Positions 53,839-62,275 of a stretch of 64,000 bases of DNA are shown here, piece after piece. The translations under genes were made by a program, and so were the position numbers. How positions within the stretch are numbered: the stretch's first letter is position 1; the number at the start of each line of letters is the position of its first letter. The stretch is from an uncultured Stomatobaculum sp. Lineage in GTDB: Bacteria > Bacillota > Clostridia > Lachnospirales > Lachnospiraceae. The notes under the pieces were generated by a model. The model saw nothing but the letters and a program-made list of their open reading frames with translations, searched no databases and was not told the DNA's origin. The DNA lies in contig NZ_CALEYG010000015.1 in assembly GCF_937924975.1 (NCBI RefSeq), positions 1-64,000 of the forward strand, written 5' to 3'.

Positions 53839-54613
53839 CATCAGACAGGCGTTTCAAAACGGCAAGGCGTTTATTCCCTTTATCACCTGCGGGGATCCGG
53901 ATCTCGAGAGCACCAAGCGGAATGTGCGGGCGGCGGTCGCGGCCGGTGCGGACCTCGTGGAACTCGGTATCCCGTTCTCCGATCCGACGGCAGAGGGGCC
54001 TGTGATTCAGGCAGCCAATCTTCGCGCGCTCTCGGGCGGCGTCACGACCGATGCGGTCTTTCGGATGGTCGCGGAGCTCCGCGAAGAGCTCACGACGCCG
54101 TTCGTCTTCATGACATATGCGAATGTTGTCTTTTCCTACGGCATTGCGCGCTTCGCGGCGTGCGCGGCGGAAGTCGGCATTGACGGCGTCATCCTCCCCG
54201 ATGTGCCGTTCGAGGAGAAGGAGGAGTTTGCGCCCGCATTCCGGGCGGTCGGTATCGACTTCATCTCGATGATTGCGCCGACTTCGATGGCGCGCATTCG
54301 GGAGATTGCGGCTGCGGCCGAGGGTTTCCTCTATGTGGTCTCTTCGCTCGGCGTGACCGGCGTGCGGCAGGAGATTAACACAGACCTCTCGGGCATGCTC
54401 ACATCGGTGCGACAGGCAAACCCGTCGCTTCCGGCTGCCATCGGCTTCGGCATTTCGACACCGGAACAGGCCAAGCGCATGGCGGCAGTCGCGGACGGCG
54501 TGATTGTGGGCTCCGCGATTGTCCGCATCATGGCGGAAAAAGGGCGCGAGGCCGACGAGGATATTGCGCGCTATGTGCGGGAGATGAAAACAGCAGCAAA
54601 TACTTTCCAATAA
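53831..54613 (+). CDS. trpA: Tryptophan synthase alpha chain
   Basis: A 260-residue TIM-barrel subunit that cleaves indole-glycerol phosphate and channels indole to Trp[16 protein letters not shown] and [19 protein letters not shown] hold the catalytic Glu; [15 protein letters not shown] carries the catalytic Asp. [13 protein letters not shown] and [10 protein letters not shown] are also typical. Last gene of the operon. No strong terminator follows; the next 100 bases are AT-rich and lead into the kinase promoter. Confidence 0.97.
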   Translation: MSNIRQAFQNGKAFIPFITCGDPDLESTKRNVRAAVAAGADLVELGIPFSDPTAEGPVIQAANLRALSGGVTTDAVFRMVAELREELTTPFVFMTYANVVFSYGIARFAACAAEVGIDGVILPDVPFEEKEEFAPAFRAVGIDFISMIAPTSMARIREIAAAAEGFLYVVSSLGVTGVRQEINTDLSGMLTSVRQANPSLPAAIGFGISTPEQAKRMAAVADGVIVGSAIVRIMAEKGREADEDIARYVREMKTAANTFQ

Positions 54614-54713
54614 GCGCTAAATGTGTTAAAAAGGAACCGTACGAACAAAATACGAAACAGATACCTAAACTGTCGGAAAATAACAAATAATAGTGAAAAT
54701 TTTGAAGTCATAC

Positions 54714-54743
54714 TTGACAGTCCTTGGTGTTTTGTGACAAAAT
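54714..54743 (+). promoter_or_regulatory. Putative promoter of the two-component genes
   Basis: TTGACA at 54714-54719, an 18-base spacer, CAAAAT at 54738-54743. About 90 bases of leader precede the kinase start. Confidence 0.5.
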
Positions 54744-54831
54744 AGCACCCTGTAAGCCTTGCGTCCGGCTTCGGGACTTGCCAGCTGAATTCGTAGAAAC
54801 GAGCAGCAAAATAGTGCGAAGGTGGAACAGA

Positions 54832-56460
54832 ATGAGAGAAAAGGGTAGCAGAAGAGGCATGGAACACCGGCTCTATCTGACCATGACAGTCTTGGTCACG
54901 GTGATTCTTCTCTGCAGTTTGGGATTTACCCTTGCGATGGATATCGCCAGAGAGCGGAAGGCGTTGGATCGTAAGATTACCGATACGGCAACCTATGTCG
55001 CCGAGCTTCGGGGCGTTCACAACATGCTCGAAGCGGGATATCCGGACCCGGAGGTGACCGAACAGCTTGAGGCGATTACCGAGTTTGTCTCAGGCATCGA
55101 CTCCATTTTGATTGCAGATCGCAACGGCTTGCGCTTTTATCAGACTAGTCGTCATATGGCAGGCGATATGTATGTGGACGGAGACGAGACGCGCGCCCTC
55201 ACGGGGGCGGCGCCGTACATCACGACCGTCCAGGGTACGGACGGCCTGTTGCACTGCGCCTTTCATGCGATTCGGAATGCAGAGGGCGTGACGGAAGGTT
55301 TCGTCATGGTTTCGGTTGCTGTTTCAAAAATCACGGGACAAAGTCAGCAGATTATGCTGGTCTATATCGCGATGTTTCTCGCAATGTTGTTGCTCAGCAT
55401 TCTGCTGACCGGCGCCTTTTTCCGGTTCCAGCGGAACATGCTCCTCGGCCACGAGCCGGTGGAACTTCTGAGTCTCTATGTGAAACAGGATGCGGTCATC
55501 AATTCTCTCGCGGAGGGCATTGTCTCGGTCGGACAGAACGGAAAGATTCTGTTTGCCAACAAGCCGGCGGAGCTCTTGCTCGCGGGGCAAAACGGCGCAC
55601 TGGTCGGAAAATCCTTAAAGAAGGTGTTTCCGGACACGCACTTCGAGCAGATTCTCGAGGACGGCATTGCCGTCATGAATCAGGTGTATGTGAGCGGAGA
55701 CCAGACCCTGCTGATCAATGAGATGCCGGTGGCCGAGCGCGGCGAGCAGCCCGGCGGGGTGCTCCTCATTCTGCAGGACAGAACGGAGGCACTTCGTCTC
55801 TCCGACGAGCTCTCCGGCGCGCACAATATGATGGATACGCTGCGCGCCTTTAACCACGAGTTTCTGAATAAGCTGCACATCGTTCTGGGCTATTTGCAGT
55901 CGGGAGAAATTGACAAGGCAAAGGAATTTATCATAAACTCTAATCTTGTCTCCAGTCAGTCTGTCCGGGATACGGCAAATGCACTCCGCGTGTCGGAGGT
56001 CTGTGCGCTGGTCATCGGCAAAATGATGCATGCGGCCGAGAGCGGCATACGCCTGAGCCTCGAGCCCGGCAGCAGTCTGATGGAGCGGGATCTTCTGATG
56101 GAACCCGGCGAATATGTGACCGTTATAGGAAACTTGCTGGAAAACGCCATCGAAGAACTCAAGGAGAGCGGCGAAAAGAACGGGGAGATTCACCTCGGCG
56201 TTTTTGCCAAGCCGGGGGTCAATGTGATAAGTTGCGAGGACAGCGGCAGGGGCATAGACCCCGCAATGCTGGATCGTATCTTTATCAGGGGTGTCAGCAC
56301 GAAGGGAAAGAACCACGGCACGGGTCTCTATCTGGTCAAACAGGTGGCGGACAAGTACGGCGGTGAGGTCTCTGTCGAGACAGAGCCCGGTGAGGGCAGC
56401 TGTTTTACGATAACCCTGACCGCTTTACAGAGCGCAGAGCGTCGGAAAGGAGTAGAGTGA
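54832..56460 (+). CDS. CitA/DcuS-type sensor histidine kinase
   Basis: A 542-residue membrane kinase. Two transmembrane helices (about residues 17-38 and 180-202) flank an extracytoplasmic sensor domain of the CitA/DcuS (Cache-like) type, which ends AEGVTEGFVMVSV. The region RFYQTSRHMAGDMYVDGDE corresponds to the DcuS RYSHPxPERIGxxxxGGDE ligand stretch but with changed residues. A PAS domain follows (about 215-320), then the dimerisation helix with phospho-acceptor His342 in FNHEFLNKLH. The catalytic domain has NLLENAIEEL (N box) and HGTGLYLVKQVADKYGG. The ATG at 54832 follows AAGGTGG. It overlaps the response regulator by one base. Confidence 0.9.
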   Translation: MREKGSRRGMEHRLYLTMTVLVTVILLCSLGFTLAMDIARERKALDRKITDTATYVAELRGVHNMLEAGYPDPEVTEQLEAITEFVSGIDSILIADRNGLRFYQTSRHMAGDMYVDGDETRALTGAAPYITTVQGTDGLLHCAFHAIRNAEGVTEGFVMVSVAVSKITGQSQQIMLVYIAMFLAMLLLSILLTGAFFRFQRNMLLGHEPVELLSLYVKQDAVINSLAEGIVSVGQNGKILFANKPAELLLAGQNGALVGKSLKKVFPDTHFEQILEDGIAVMNQVYVSGDQTLLINEMPVAERGEQPGGVLLILQDRTEALRLSDELSGAHNMMDTLRAFNHEFLNKLHIVLGYLQSGEIDKAKEFIINSNLVSSQSVRDTANALRVSEVCALVIGKMMHAAESGIRLSLEPGSSLMERDLLMEPGEYVTVIGNLLENAIEELKESGEKNGEIHLGVFAKPGVNVISCEDSGRGIDPAMLDRIFIRGVSTKGKNHGTGLYLVKQVADKYGGEVSVETEPGEGSCFTITLTALQSAERRKGVE

Positions 56461-57152
56461 TGTATCGAGTATTGATTGTAGAAGATGACCCGATGGTAGC
56501 ATCCATTGACCGGAGTTATGTCGAGAGAACCGCAGACTTTACGGTCATCGCTGTATGTAAAAACGGAGAGGAAGCACTGGAACTCTTTCAGACCGAGGAA
56601 ATTGACCTCGTCGTGCTGGACTACTACACGCCCGGCATGAACGGAGATGAGTTCTTGGATAAGCTCCACGAGACCGGCATGCGCCCGGAGGTCATCATGG
56701 TGACTTCGGCTAACAGCGTGGAGATTGTGCAGGAGCTCTTGTCCCGCGGCATCAGTGATTACCTCGTAAAGCCCTTTGAGTACGACCGTTTCCGCGAGGG
56801 GCTGGAGCGCTTCCGCAGAAGAAGAGAAGTGCTGCAGGACGCCGGAACGGGGATGCGTCAGGAAGAGATTGACCGCATGCTCTCGCGCGGCGCCGCCGAG
56901 CGACTGCAGGATTCCGAGCCGCTGCCGAAGGGAATGAACCGCCAGACGCTTTCTCTGGTGCGCGAATATCTTCGGAATCACCTCGGACAGCGCTTTACGA
57001 GCGAGGCGATTGCGACGCAGATCGGTCTGTCCCGCATCACGGTGCGCCGCTATGTGAGTTTCCTCGTGGAGCGCGGCGAGCTCACAAGCACCATTGATTA
57101 TCAGACCGGCGGCAGACCCGGTATTCTCTATCAATACCGCGAATTCCAATAA
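56460..57152 (+). CDS. CitB/DcuR-type response regulator
   Basis: A 230-residue regulator. The receiver domain has acidic residues Asp9 and Asp10, phospho-acceptor Asp54 in VVLDYYTPGMNG, and Lys104 in YLVKPF. A linker leads to a helix-turn-helix (FTSEAIATQIGLSRITVRRY) and the C-terminal EYQTGGRPGILYQYR-like segment (DYQTGGRPG here) typical of the CitT/DcuR group. The probable target is the next gene, a glutamate symporter. Start ATG at 56460 follows AAAGGAG; a GTG lies one codon earlier. Confidence 0.92.
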   Translation: MYRVLIVEDDPMVASIDRSYVERTADFTVIAVCKNGEEALELFQTEEIDLVVLDYYTPGMNGDEFLDKLHETGMRPEVIMVTSANSVEIVQELLSRGISDYLVKPFEYDRFREGLERFRRRREVLQDAGTGMRQEEIDRMLSRGAAERLQDSEPLPKGMNRQTLSLVREYLRNHLGQRFTSEAIATQIGLSRITVRRYVSFLVERGELTSTIDYQTGGRPGILYQYREFQ

Positions 57153-57183
57153 AAAAAACAGAATCATTCGGACGATAATCGTG

Positions 57184-57229
57184 AAAAGAGCGGGTTTCCG
57201 GAAACGGAAATCCGCTCTTTTCGTTTTTT
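57184..57229 (+). terminator. Intrinsic terminator after the response regulator
   Basis: Seventeen-bp stem, 57184-57200 with 57205-57221 and one G-U pair, GAAA loop, then TCGTTTTTT. Confidence 0.92.
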
Positions 57230-57241
57230 GTAAAAAAAAGC

Positions 57242-57269
57242 TTGCAAAAATTTATGGAAAATTTATAAT
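57242..57269 (+). promoter_or_regulatory. Putative promoter of the symporter gene
   Basis: TTGCAA at 57242-57247, a 16-base spacer, TATAAT at 57264-57269. The very AT-rich surroundings are a likely regulator target. Confidence 0.6.
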
Positions 57270-57307
57270 TATACCGATACAGTTTCCAAACGTGAAAGGG
57301 GAAAATT

Positions 57308-58558
57308 ATGGAAACACTCATGGGTTACTTTGGCAAGTACGCCGCAGCAGAGGCGGGTAAGCTTGCAAGCTTCCAGTTCGAGTATCTGACGACACTCGGA
57401 TTTGCGGCGCTGGTTATCTTCTTCGGACGCTTCCTTGTGTCGAAGTCCAAGGCTCTGCAGAAGTATGCGATCCCGGCACCGGTTGTCTCGGGTCTCATCT
57501 TCTCGCTGGTCATTTCCGGCATCAAGGGTGCGGGCATCATGGAATTCACCTTTGACGCAAAGATTATGAAGGACCTTTGCCAGAACCTCTTCTTTCTTTG
57601 CGTTGGCTACGGCTTCAGCGCGAAGATGCTGAAGAATGCGGGCGGCAAGCTCTGCATCATGATTGCGTTTGCGGCTTGCCTGCTGATTACGCTGCAGAAC
57701 ATCCTCGGCGTTGCGCTCGCACATGCAATCGGCATGAATCCGCTGCTCGCACTGCAGTGCTCCTCGGCTTCGATGTCCGGCGGCGTCGGCACGGCTTCCG
57801 CGTTCGGCCCGATCTTCGAGAAGATGGGCGCGGCGGATGCAACGACGGTCGGTGTTGCGGCCGGTACGCTCGGCAACATCATGGGCTCCCTGATCGGCGG
57901 CCCGGTTGCGGCTTACCTGATCACAAGCAAGGGCCTCAAGTCCGACCCGAACGATAAGCCGGAGGCACAGAGAACCGGTGCAAAGCCGACCCTCGACAAC
58001 ACGCGCATGATTTACGCATTTGCGACCTGCCTGCTGCTTGCGGCACTCGGTATGCCGATTTACATGCTGCTCGACTCGATCCCGATGATTGAGATGCCGA
58101 AGTTCATCGGCTGCCTCTTTGCGGGTGCCATCGGCAGAAACGTGATGGAGGCGCTCGGCATCGACACAAGAGTGCCGGAGACCGAGGCGATTGAGCACAT
58201 GTTCCTCGAGCTCTACCTCGCACTCGTTCTGATGACGATCGACATCACGAAGCTTGCACCGGTTGCGGGTCAGATGGGTATCATCCTCGTCGCGCAGGCA
58301 GTCATGATGGCTATTTTTGCAATCTTCATCTCCTTCAACCTCTTCGGCAAGGACTACGGCGCAGCGGTCATGGCGGCAGGTAACTGCGGCTGGGGTTGCG
58401 GTTCCGGTCCGAACGCCGTCGCAAACGAGAAGGCCGTCATGGATCAGTACGGTTACCACGATGTCGCGTGGGTGCTCTATCCCTCCTTCGCCGTCATCAT
58501 CGACGATATTTACAACCCGATTTGCCTCTCGCTGATGGGAAGCTTCTTCGGCAAGTAA
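57308..58558 (+). CDS. gltS: GltS-type sodium/glutamate symporter
   Basis: A 416-residue membrane protein with about ten hydrophobic segments. It matches the ESS/GltS family: PAPVVSGLIFSL near the N-terminus, two inverted repeats with Gly/Ser-rich loops (SMSGGVGTASAFGP and AAGNCGWGCGSGPNAVANEKA) and the ending PSFAVIIDDIYNPICLSL. GltS proteins import glutamate with sodium. The start at 57308 follows GTGAAAGGGG. It lies directly after a CitA-like two-component pair, which may induce it. The exact substrate is inferred from the family. Confidence 0.9.
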   Translation: METLMGYFGKYAAAEAGKLASFQFEYLTTLGFAALVIFFGRFLVSKSKALQKYAIPAPVVSGLIFSLVISGIKGAGIMEFTFDAKIMKDLCQNLFFLCVGYGFSAKMLKNAGGKLCIMIAFAACLLITLQNILGVALAHAIGMNPLLALQCSSASMSGGVGTASAFGPIFEKMGAADATTVGVAAGTLGNIMGSLIGGPVAAYLITSKGLKSDPNDKPEAQRTGAKPTLDNTRMIYAFATCLLLAALGMPIYMLLDSIPMIEMPKFIGCLFAGAIGRNVMEALGIDTRVPETEAIEHMFLELYLALVLMTIDITKLAPVAGQMGIILVAQAVMMAIFAIFISFNLFGKDYGAAVMAAGNCGWGCGSGPNAVANEKAVMDQYGYHDVAWVLYPSFAVIIDDIYNPICLSLMGSFFGK

Positions 58559-58580
58559 ATCAAAAAATGAAACTCTGCGG

Positions 58581-58610
58581 CACCTCCCGTTTCGGCGGGA
58601 GGTGTTTTTT
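58581..58610 (+). terminator. Intrinsic terminator after the symporter gene
   Basis: Nine-bp stem CACCTCCCG/CGGGAGGTG with a six-base loop and TTTTTT. Confidence 0.9.
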
Positions 58611-58623
58611 GATTGTTGCAAAC

Positions 58624-58652
58624 TTGAAGCATAGAAATACAGATGATATAAT
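58624..58652 (+). promoter_or_regulatory. Putative promoter of the TAXI lipoprotein unit
   Basis: TTGAAG at 58624-58629, a 17-base spacer, TATAAT at 58647-58652 with an extended TGA. Confidence 0.65.
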
Positions 58653-58744
58653 CAAAAAACGCTGAACCTACCGACTGTATTCTGCTTGCTTTTTTCAGCG
58701 TTTCCGAATTGATATTGATTCCGAAAACAGAGAGGAGCCGCAGA

Positions 58745-59731
58745 ATGAAAGAAATGTCTGCCGCGAGGAAAAAGCGCGCGGTGATAGCGCTTTGCCTTGC
58801 TTTTTTATGCACCTTTTCCGCCTGTGCGGTACAGCGCGCACGTGCGAAAAAAGCGAAGAAATTCACCTGGCTTACGATGGGAACCGGGGACACCGGCGGC
58901 AGTCTGTATGCGAGCGGCGCGGATATCGCGAACGCTCTGCAGAAGCGCAGTGAGACGCTCCGCTTTAATCTGAAAGCTTCGACCGGTTCGCCGGAAAATG
59001 TGAAGAGGCTGTTGGCGGGCGATGTGGATCTCGCGCTGATTACGGCGGATGTCGCGGCAGAAGCGAAAAACGAGCCGGGCGGCGAAGCTCTCCGCGTCAT
59101 CGGGGCGGTTTTTCCGAGCGTGAGCCAGTGGATGGCTTTGGAGGAGAGCGACCTTATGCGGGTTTCGGATTTAAAAGGGCTGCCGGTCGTTGTGGGACCC
59201 GAGGGGTCTGCGACGGAGCGCGCCGCGCGCGTCGCGTTGAAGGCGCTGCAGATACCGGAAGAGGGCTTTTCCGTGAATGCCGGCATCGGCTCCGGGGCGG
59301 ATCTCGTCCTCTCAGGGCGGGCAAAGGCGGTACACGCGCTCTCCGGCATTCCGGCGCCGGGACTGGAAAAGCTCGCGACCGCTAAAAAGAGCAAGTTGCT
59401 CCGCTATGACGCAGCGGAAATTCAGAAAATTCTCGCCGCCGAGCCGCAATATTTTGCGACTGTAATTCCGAAGGGCAGTTATCCCGGCCAGGACGAAGAT
59501 ATTCCGAGCTTCGGCGTCAAATGCCTGCTCTGCGTGCGCGCGGATATGGATGAGGCGCTTGTCTATCAGCTTACAGAGCAACTGTATGCCGCACTGCCCG
59601 AACTTTCGAAAAAACGCCCGGGATTTGCGAATGTCACCGACAAAGCATTTTATCTGGAAGAGTTGCCGTTACCGTTGCATGACGGCGCCCTGCGATATTA
59701 CCGAGACCAGGGTCTCACGGAGGAAAAATAA
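58745..59731 (+). CDS. TAXI-family (TRAP-type) solute-binding lipoprotein, no permease nearby
   Basis: A 328-residue exported binding protein. The basic start and hydrophobic core end in a probable lipobox FSAC (about residue 27). The mature part begins WLTMGTGDTGGSLYASGADIANAL split by a few residues, the hallmark of TAXI-type TRAP receptors; VDLALITADVA and LKGLPVVVGPEGSATERAA also fit. Some TAXI proteins bind glutamate or related compounds. No DctM-type or DctQ-type TRAP membrane gene is in the window, so this is an orphan; it may serve the neighbouring symporter or kinase. It ends two bases before nrdR. Confidence 0.85.
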   Translation: MKEMSAARKKRAVIALCLAFLCTFSACAVQRARAKKAKKFTWLTMGTGDTGGSLYASGADIANALQKRSETLRFNLKASTGSPENVKRLLAGDVDLALITADVAAEAKNEPGGEALRVIGAVFPSVSQWMALEESDLMRVSDLKGLPVVVGPEGSATERAARVALKALQIPEEGFSVNAGIGSGADLVLSGRAKAVHALSGIPAPGLEKLATAKKSKLLRYDAAEIQKILAAEPQYFATVIPKGSYPGQDEDIPSFGVKCLLCVRADMDEALVYQLTEQLYAALPELSKKRPGFANVTDKAFYLEELPLPLHDGALRYYRDQGLTEEK

Positions 59732-59733
59732 AA

Positions 59734-60198
59734 ATGAAATGCCCGTTTTGCAATGCGCCCGATACGCGCGTCATTGATTCCCGCCCCGCGGACGAAAATG
59801 CGACCATACGGCGGCGTCGGCAGTGTGAGCGCTGCGGCAAGCGCTTTACGACCTATGAGAAGCCGGAGACCATGCCGCTCATGATTATCAAGAAGGATAA
59901 CTCGCGGGAAGCCTATGACCGCGCGAAGATTGAGCGCGGCATTGTGAGTTCCTGCCACAAGCGTCCCATCAGCTCGGCACAGATCACGACGATGACCGAT
60001 GCAATCGAGACCGCGCTCTTTAATCGCGAGGAGAGAGAAATTCCCTCGACGGTTATCGGCGAGATGGTCATGGAGCAGTTAAAGAAGGTGGATCCGGTCG
60101 CCTATGTGCGCTTTGCCTCGGTCTACCGGGAGTTTGAGGATGTCAACACCTTTATGGCGGAGATCAACAAGCTCATCTCGCAGAAGGAGCAGGCATGA
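59734..60198 (+). CDS. nrdR: Transcriptional repressor NrdR
   Basis: A 154-residue repressor of ribonucleotide reductase genes. The N-terminal zinc ribbon uses Cys3, Cys6, Cys31 and Cys34 (MKCPFC and CERCGKRF). An ATP-cone follows (MLPLMIIKKDNSREAYDRAKIERG-type segment, here PLMIIKKDNSREAYD). ATP or dATP binding controls DNA binding at NrdR boxes. Start at 59734. The 3' end overlaps yqeG in an ATGA. Confidence 0.97.
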   Translation: MKCPFCNAPDTRVIDSRPADENATIRRRRQCERCGKRFTTYEKPETMPLMIIKKDNSREAYDRAKIERGIVSSCHKRPISSAQITTMTDAIETALFNREEREIPSTVIGEMVMEQLKKVDPVAYVRFASVYREFEDVNTFMAEINKLISQKEQA

Positions 60199-60698
60199 GT
60201 GTCTTTTTCCCCGAAGAAGAAGTGCGCTCTGTCTATGACTTCCCCTTTGAGAGCCTGACGGCGCGCGGCATACGCGGCATTGTCTTTGACATTGACAATA
60301 CCCTGGTGCCGCCGGATGCGCCGGCAGATGCGCGCTGCCGTGCGCTGATGCAGCGTCTGAAGGCCGCAGGGTTCCGGATGTGTCTGGTCTCGAACAACAA
60401 GGCCTCGCGCATTCTCCCGTTTGCAACGGCTGTGAACCTCCCGTATGTGGAGCGCGCCTTAAAACCCCGGCGGTACGGGTACCGGAAGGCCATGGCGCGC
60501 ATGGGCACATCGCCCGGCGAGACCATCGCAATCGGCGACCAGCTTTTCACGGACATCTGGGGCGCCAACCGCGCGGGGATGCACAGTCTTCTCGTACAGC
60601 CGATGGAGCCGCGCGAAGAGATACAGATTCGTCTGAAACGACTCCTCGAGCGCCCCGTGCTCGCACTTTACCGGAGAAAGAAGGGAACCGGGAAATGA
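60195..60698 (+). CDS. yqeG: YqeG family HAD-type phosphatase
   Basis: A 167-residue cytoplasmic HAD IIIA phosphatase. The HAD motif I is VFDIDNTLVPPDAP, motif II is in LVSNNKASR, and motif III/IV is GDQLFTDIWGANRAG. This fits YqeG. In Bacillus yqeG sits with yqeH and aroE, and here aroE follows in an ATGA overlap, so the linkage is conserved in part; yqeH is absent. Substrate unknown, with a phosphatidylglycerophosphate-like substrate proposed for relatives. Confidence 0.9.
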   Translation: MSVFFPEEEVRSVYDFPFESLTARGIRGIVFDIDNTLVPPDAPADARCRALMQRLKAAGFRMCLVSNNKASRILPFATAVNLPYVERALKPRRYGYRKAMARMGTSPGETIAIGDQLFTDIWGANRAGMHSLLVQPMEPREEIQIRLKRLLERPVLALYRRKKGTGK

Positions 60699-61561
60699 TC
60701 GACGCAAAGACCAAAGTTCTCGGACTGCTCGCGCATCCGATCGGGCACAGCCTGTCCCCGCTGATTCAGAATACGCTCGCGACAGTTTGCGGGGAAAATG
60801 TCGCGTATCTGCCCTTTGAAGTCAAAAATCCGGACGAACTCGGCGCGGCAATCCGCGGCGCGCACGCGCTCGGCATAGCGGGGTTCAATGTGACCGTTCC
60901 CTATAAGGAAGCTGTGATACCGTATCTCTGCGGCCTCAGTGAAGAGGCGAGACTGATCGGTGCCGTGAACACGCTGGTTCGGACCGAGGAGGGCTATGTC
61001 GGACACAACACCGACATTGCCGGCATGGCGGCCATGCTCGCGCGAAAAAATCTGCGGACAGAAGGCGCGCATATCCTGTTACTTGGTGCGGGCGGCGCGG
61101 CGCGGAGCGCGGCAGTGCTCGCTGCGACGGGCGGGGCTGCCGAACTGGTGATTTTGAACCGGAACACCGCGCGCGCGGAGGGACTCGCAAAGGCTGTGCG
61201 TGACATCAATCCGTCCCTGACAGTGCGGGCGGCGGCACTCGAGCACTGGCGTGAGCTTCGGGGCAACGACTATCTCTGCATTCAGTGCACGAGTGTCGGC
61301 ATGTGGCCGAACGCTGAAGAGAGCATTGTGGAAGACCCGCGGTTTTTCGAGAAGCTCTCGGCGGCCGCAGACATTGTCTATACGCCGGAGGAGACAGGGT
61401 TTTTGCACCTTGCCCGCGCGGCGGGAAAACCGGTCGCCGGCGGCCTCGCAATGCTGATTTCCCAGGGGGTGCATGCCTTTTCGCTCTGGACGGGCAAGCG
61501 GTGCACGGCGGAACAGGAGAAGCAGCTCCTGACGCTCGCCAAAGGAGCGCTTCCGGCCTAG
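60695..61561 (+). CDS. aroE: Shikimate dehydrogenase
   Basis: A 288-residue NADPH-dependent enzyme that reduces 3-dehydroshikimate to shikimate in the aromatic pathway, upstream of chorismate and so of trpE. Substrate residues are in HPIGHSLSPLIQN; FNVTVPYKEAV has the catalytic Lys, and VGHNTDIAGM the Asp. The NADP loop is LLGAGGAARSA. Start at 60695 overlaps yqeG by four bases. The open frame continues upstream only as a shadow of yqeG. Confidence 0.96.
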   Translation: MIDAKTKVLGLLAHPIGHSLSPLIQNTLATVCGENVAYLPFEVKNPDELGAAIRGAHALGIAGFNVTVPYKEAVIPYLCGLSEEARLIGAVNTLVRTEEGYVGHNTDIAGMAAMLARKNLRTEGAHILLLGAGGAARSAAVLAATGGAAELVILNRNTARAEGLAKAVRDINPSLTVRAAALEHWRELRGNDYLCIQCTSVGMWPNAEESIVEDPRFFEKLSAAADIVYTPEETGFLHLARAAGKPVAGGLAMLISQGVHAFSLWTGKRCTAEQEKQLLTLAKGALPA

Positions 61562-61579
61562 GGAAAAGCGGAAAAAAGC

Positions 61580-61608
61580 TTGCGAAAAGTTTTTGCCTAT
61601 CGTAGAAT
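61580..61608 (+). promoter_or_regulatory. Putative sigma-A promoter of efp
   Basis: TTGCGA at 61580-61585, a 17-base spacer, TAGAAT at 61603-61608. Confidence 0.6.
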
Positions 61609-61649
61609 ACAGTAGACTATTTGGGAACGAATGGATGGAGGGTTAACTT

Positions 61650-62213
61650 ATGATTTCTGCAGGTGATTTCAGAAACGGCATCACGCTCGAGATTGACAAC
61701 GCGGTCTATCAGATCATTGAATTCCAGCATGTGAAGCCGGGCAAGGGCGCAGCGTTCGTGCGCACCAAGATTAAAAACGTGATGACAGGAGCTGTGACTG
61801 AGCGCACCTTCCGTCCGACGGAGAAATTCCCCGCCGCACGCATTGACCGCGTTGAGATGCAGTATCTCTATGCGGACGACGACATGTACAATTTCATGAA
61901 CACCGAGACCTACGATCAGATTTCGCTGAACAAGGATCTGATCGGCGATGCGCTGAAGTTCGTCAAGGAGAACGAGATGGTCAAGGTTGTCTCCTACAAC
62001 GGCAATGTGTTCTCGGTCGAGCCGCCGCTCTTTGTGGAGCTGGAGGTCACGGAGACTGAGCCGGGCTTTGCGGGCAACACGGCAACCGGCGCGCAGAAGC
62101 CGGCGACGGTCGAGACCGGTGCACAGATTTCCGTGCCGCTCTTTGTCGGCATCGGCGATCGCGTCAAGATCGACACCCGCACGGGCGAGTATCTCGGCAG
62201 AGCGCAGAACTAA
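61650..62213 (+). CDS. efp: Elongation factor P
   Basis: A 187-residue three-domain translation factor that rescues ribosomes stalled at polyproline. The N-terminal KOW-like domain has [16 protein letters not shown]; the tip loop that is modified in many bacteria is at [10 protein letters not shown], with Lys as in most EF-P. Domain II has [18 protein letters not shown] and the C-terminal OB domain [14 protein letters not shown]. Start at 61650 follows GGAGGG. Confidence 0.97.
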   Translation: MISAGDFRNGITLEIDNAVYQIIEFQHVKPGKGAAFVRTKIKNVMTGAVTERTFRPTEKFPAARIDRVEMQYLYADDDMYNFMNTETYDQISLNKDLIGDALKFVKENEMVKVVSYNGNVFSVEPPLFVELEVTETEPGFAGNTATGAQKPATVETGAQISVPLFVGIGDRVKIDTRTGEYLGRAQN

Positions 62214-62226
62214 AAGACAGACTTGC

Positions 62227-62256
62227 GAAGGGCAGCCCGATGCCGGGCTGCTCTTC
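62227..62256 (+). terminator. Probable terminator after efp
   Basis: Stem GGGCAGCCCG/CGGGCTGCTC with loop ATGC, followed by TTCTTC; the T-run is short and interrupted. Confidence 0.55.
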
Positions 62257-62275
62257 TTCACATTGGGGGAAAGAT

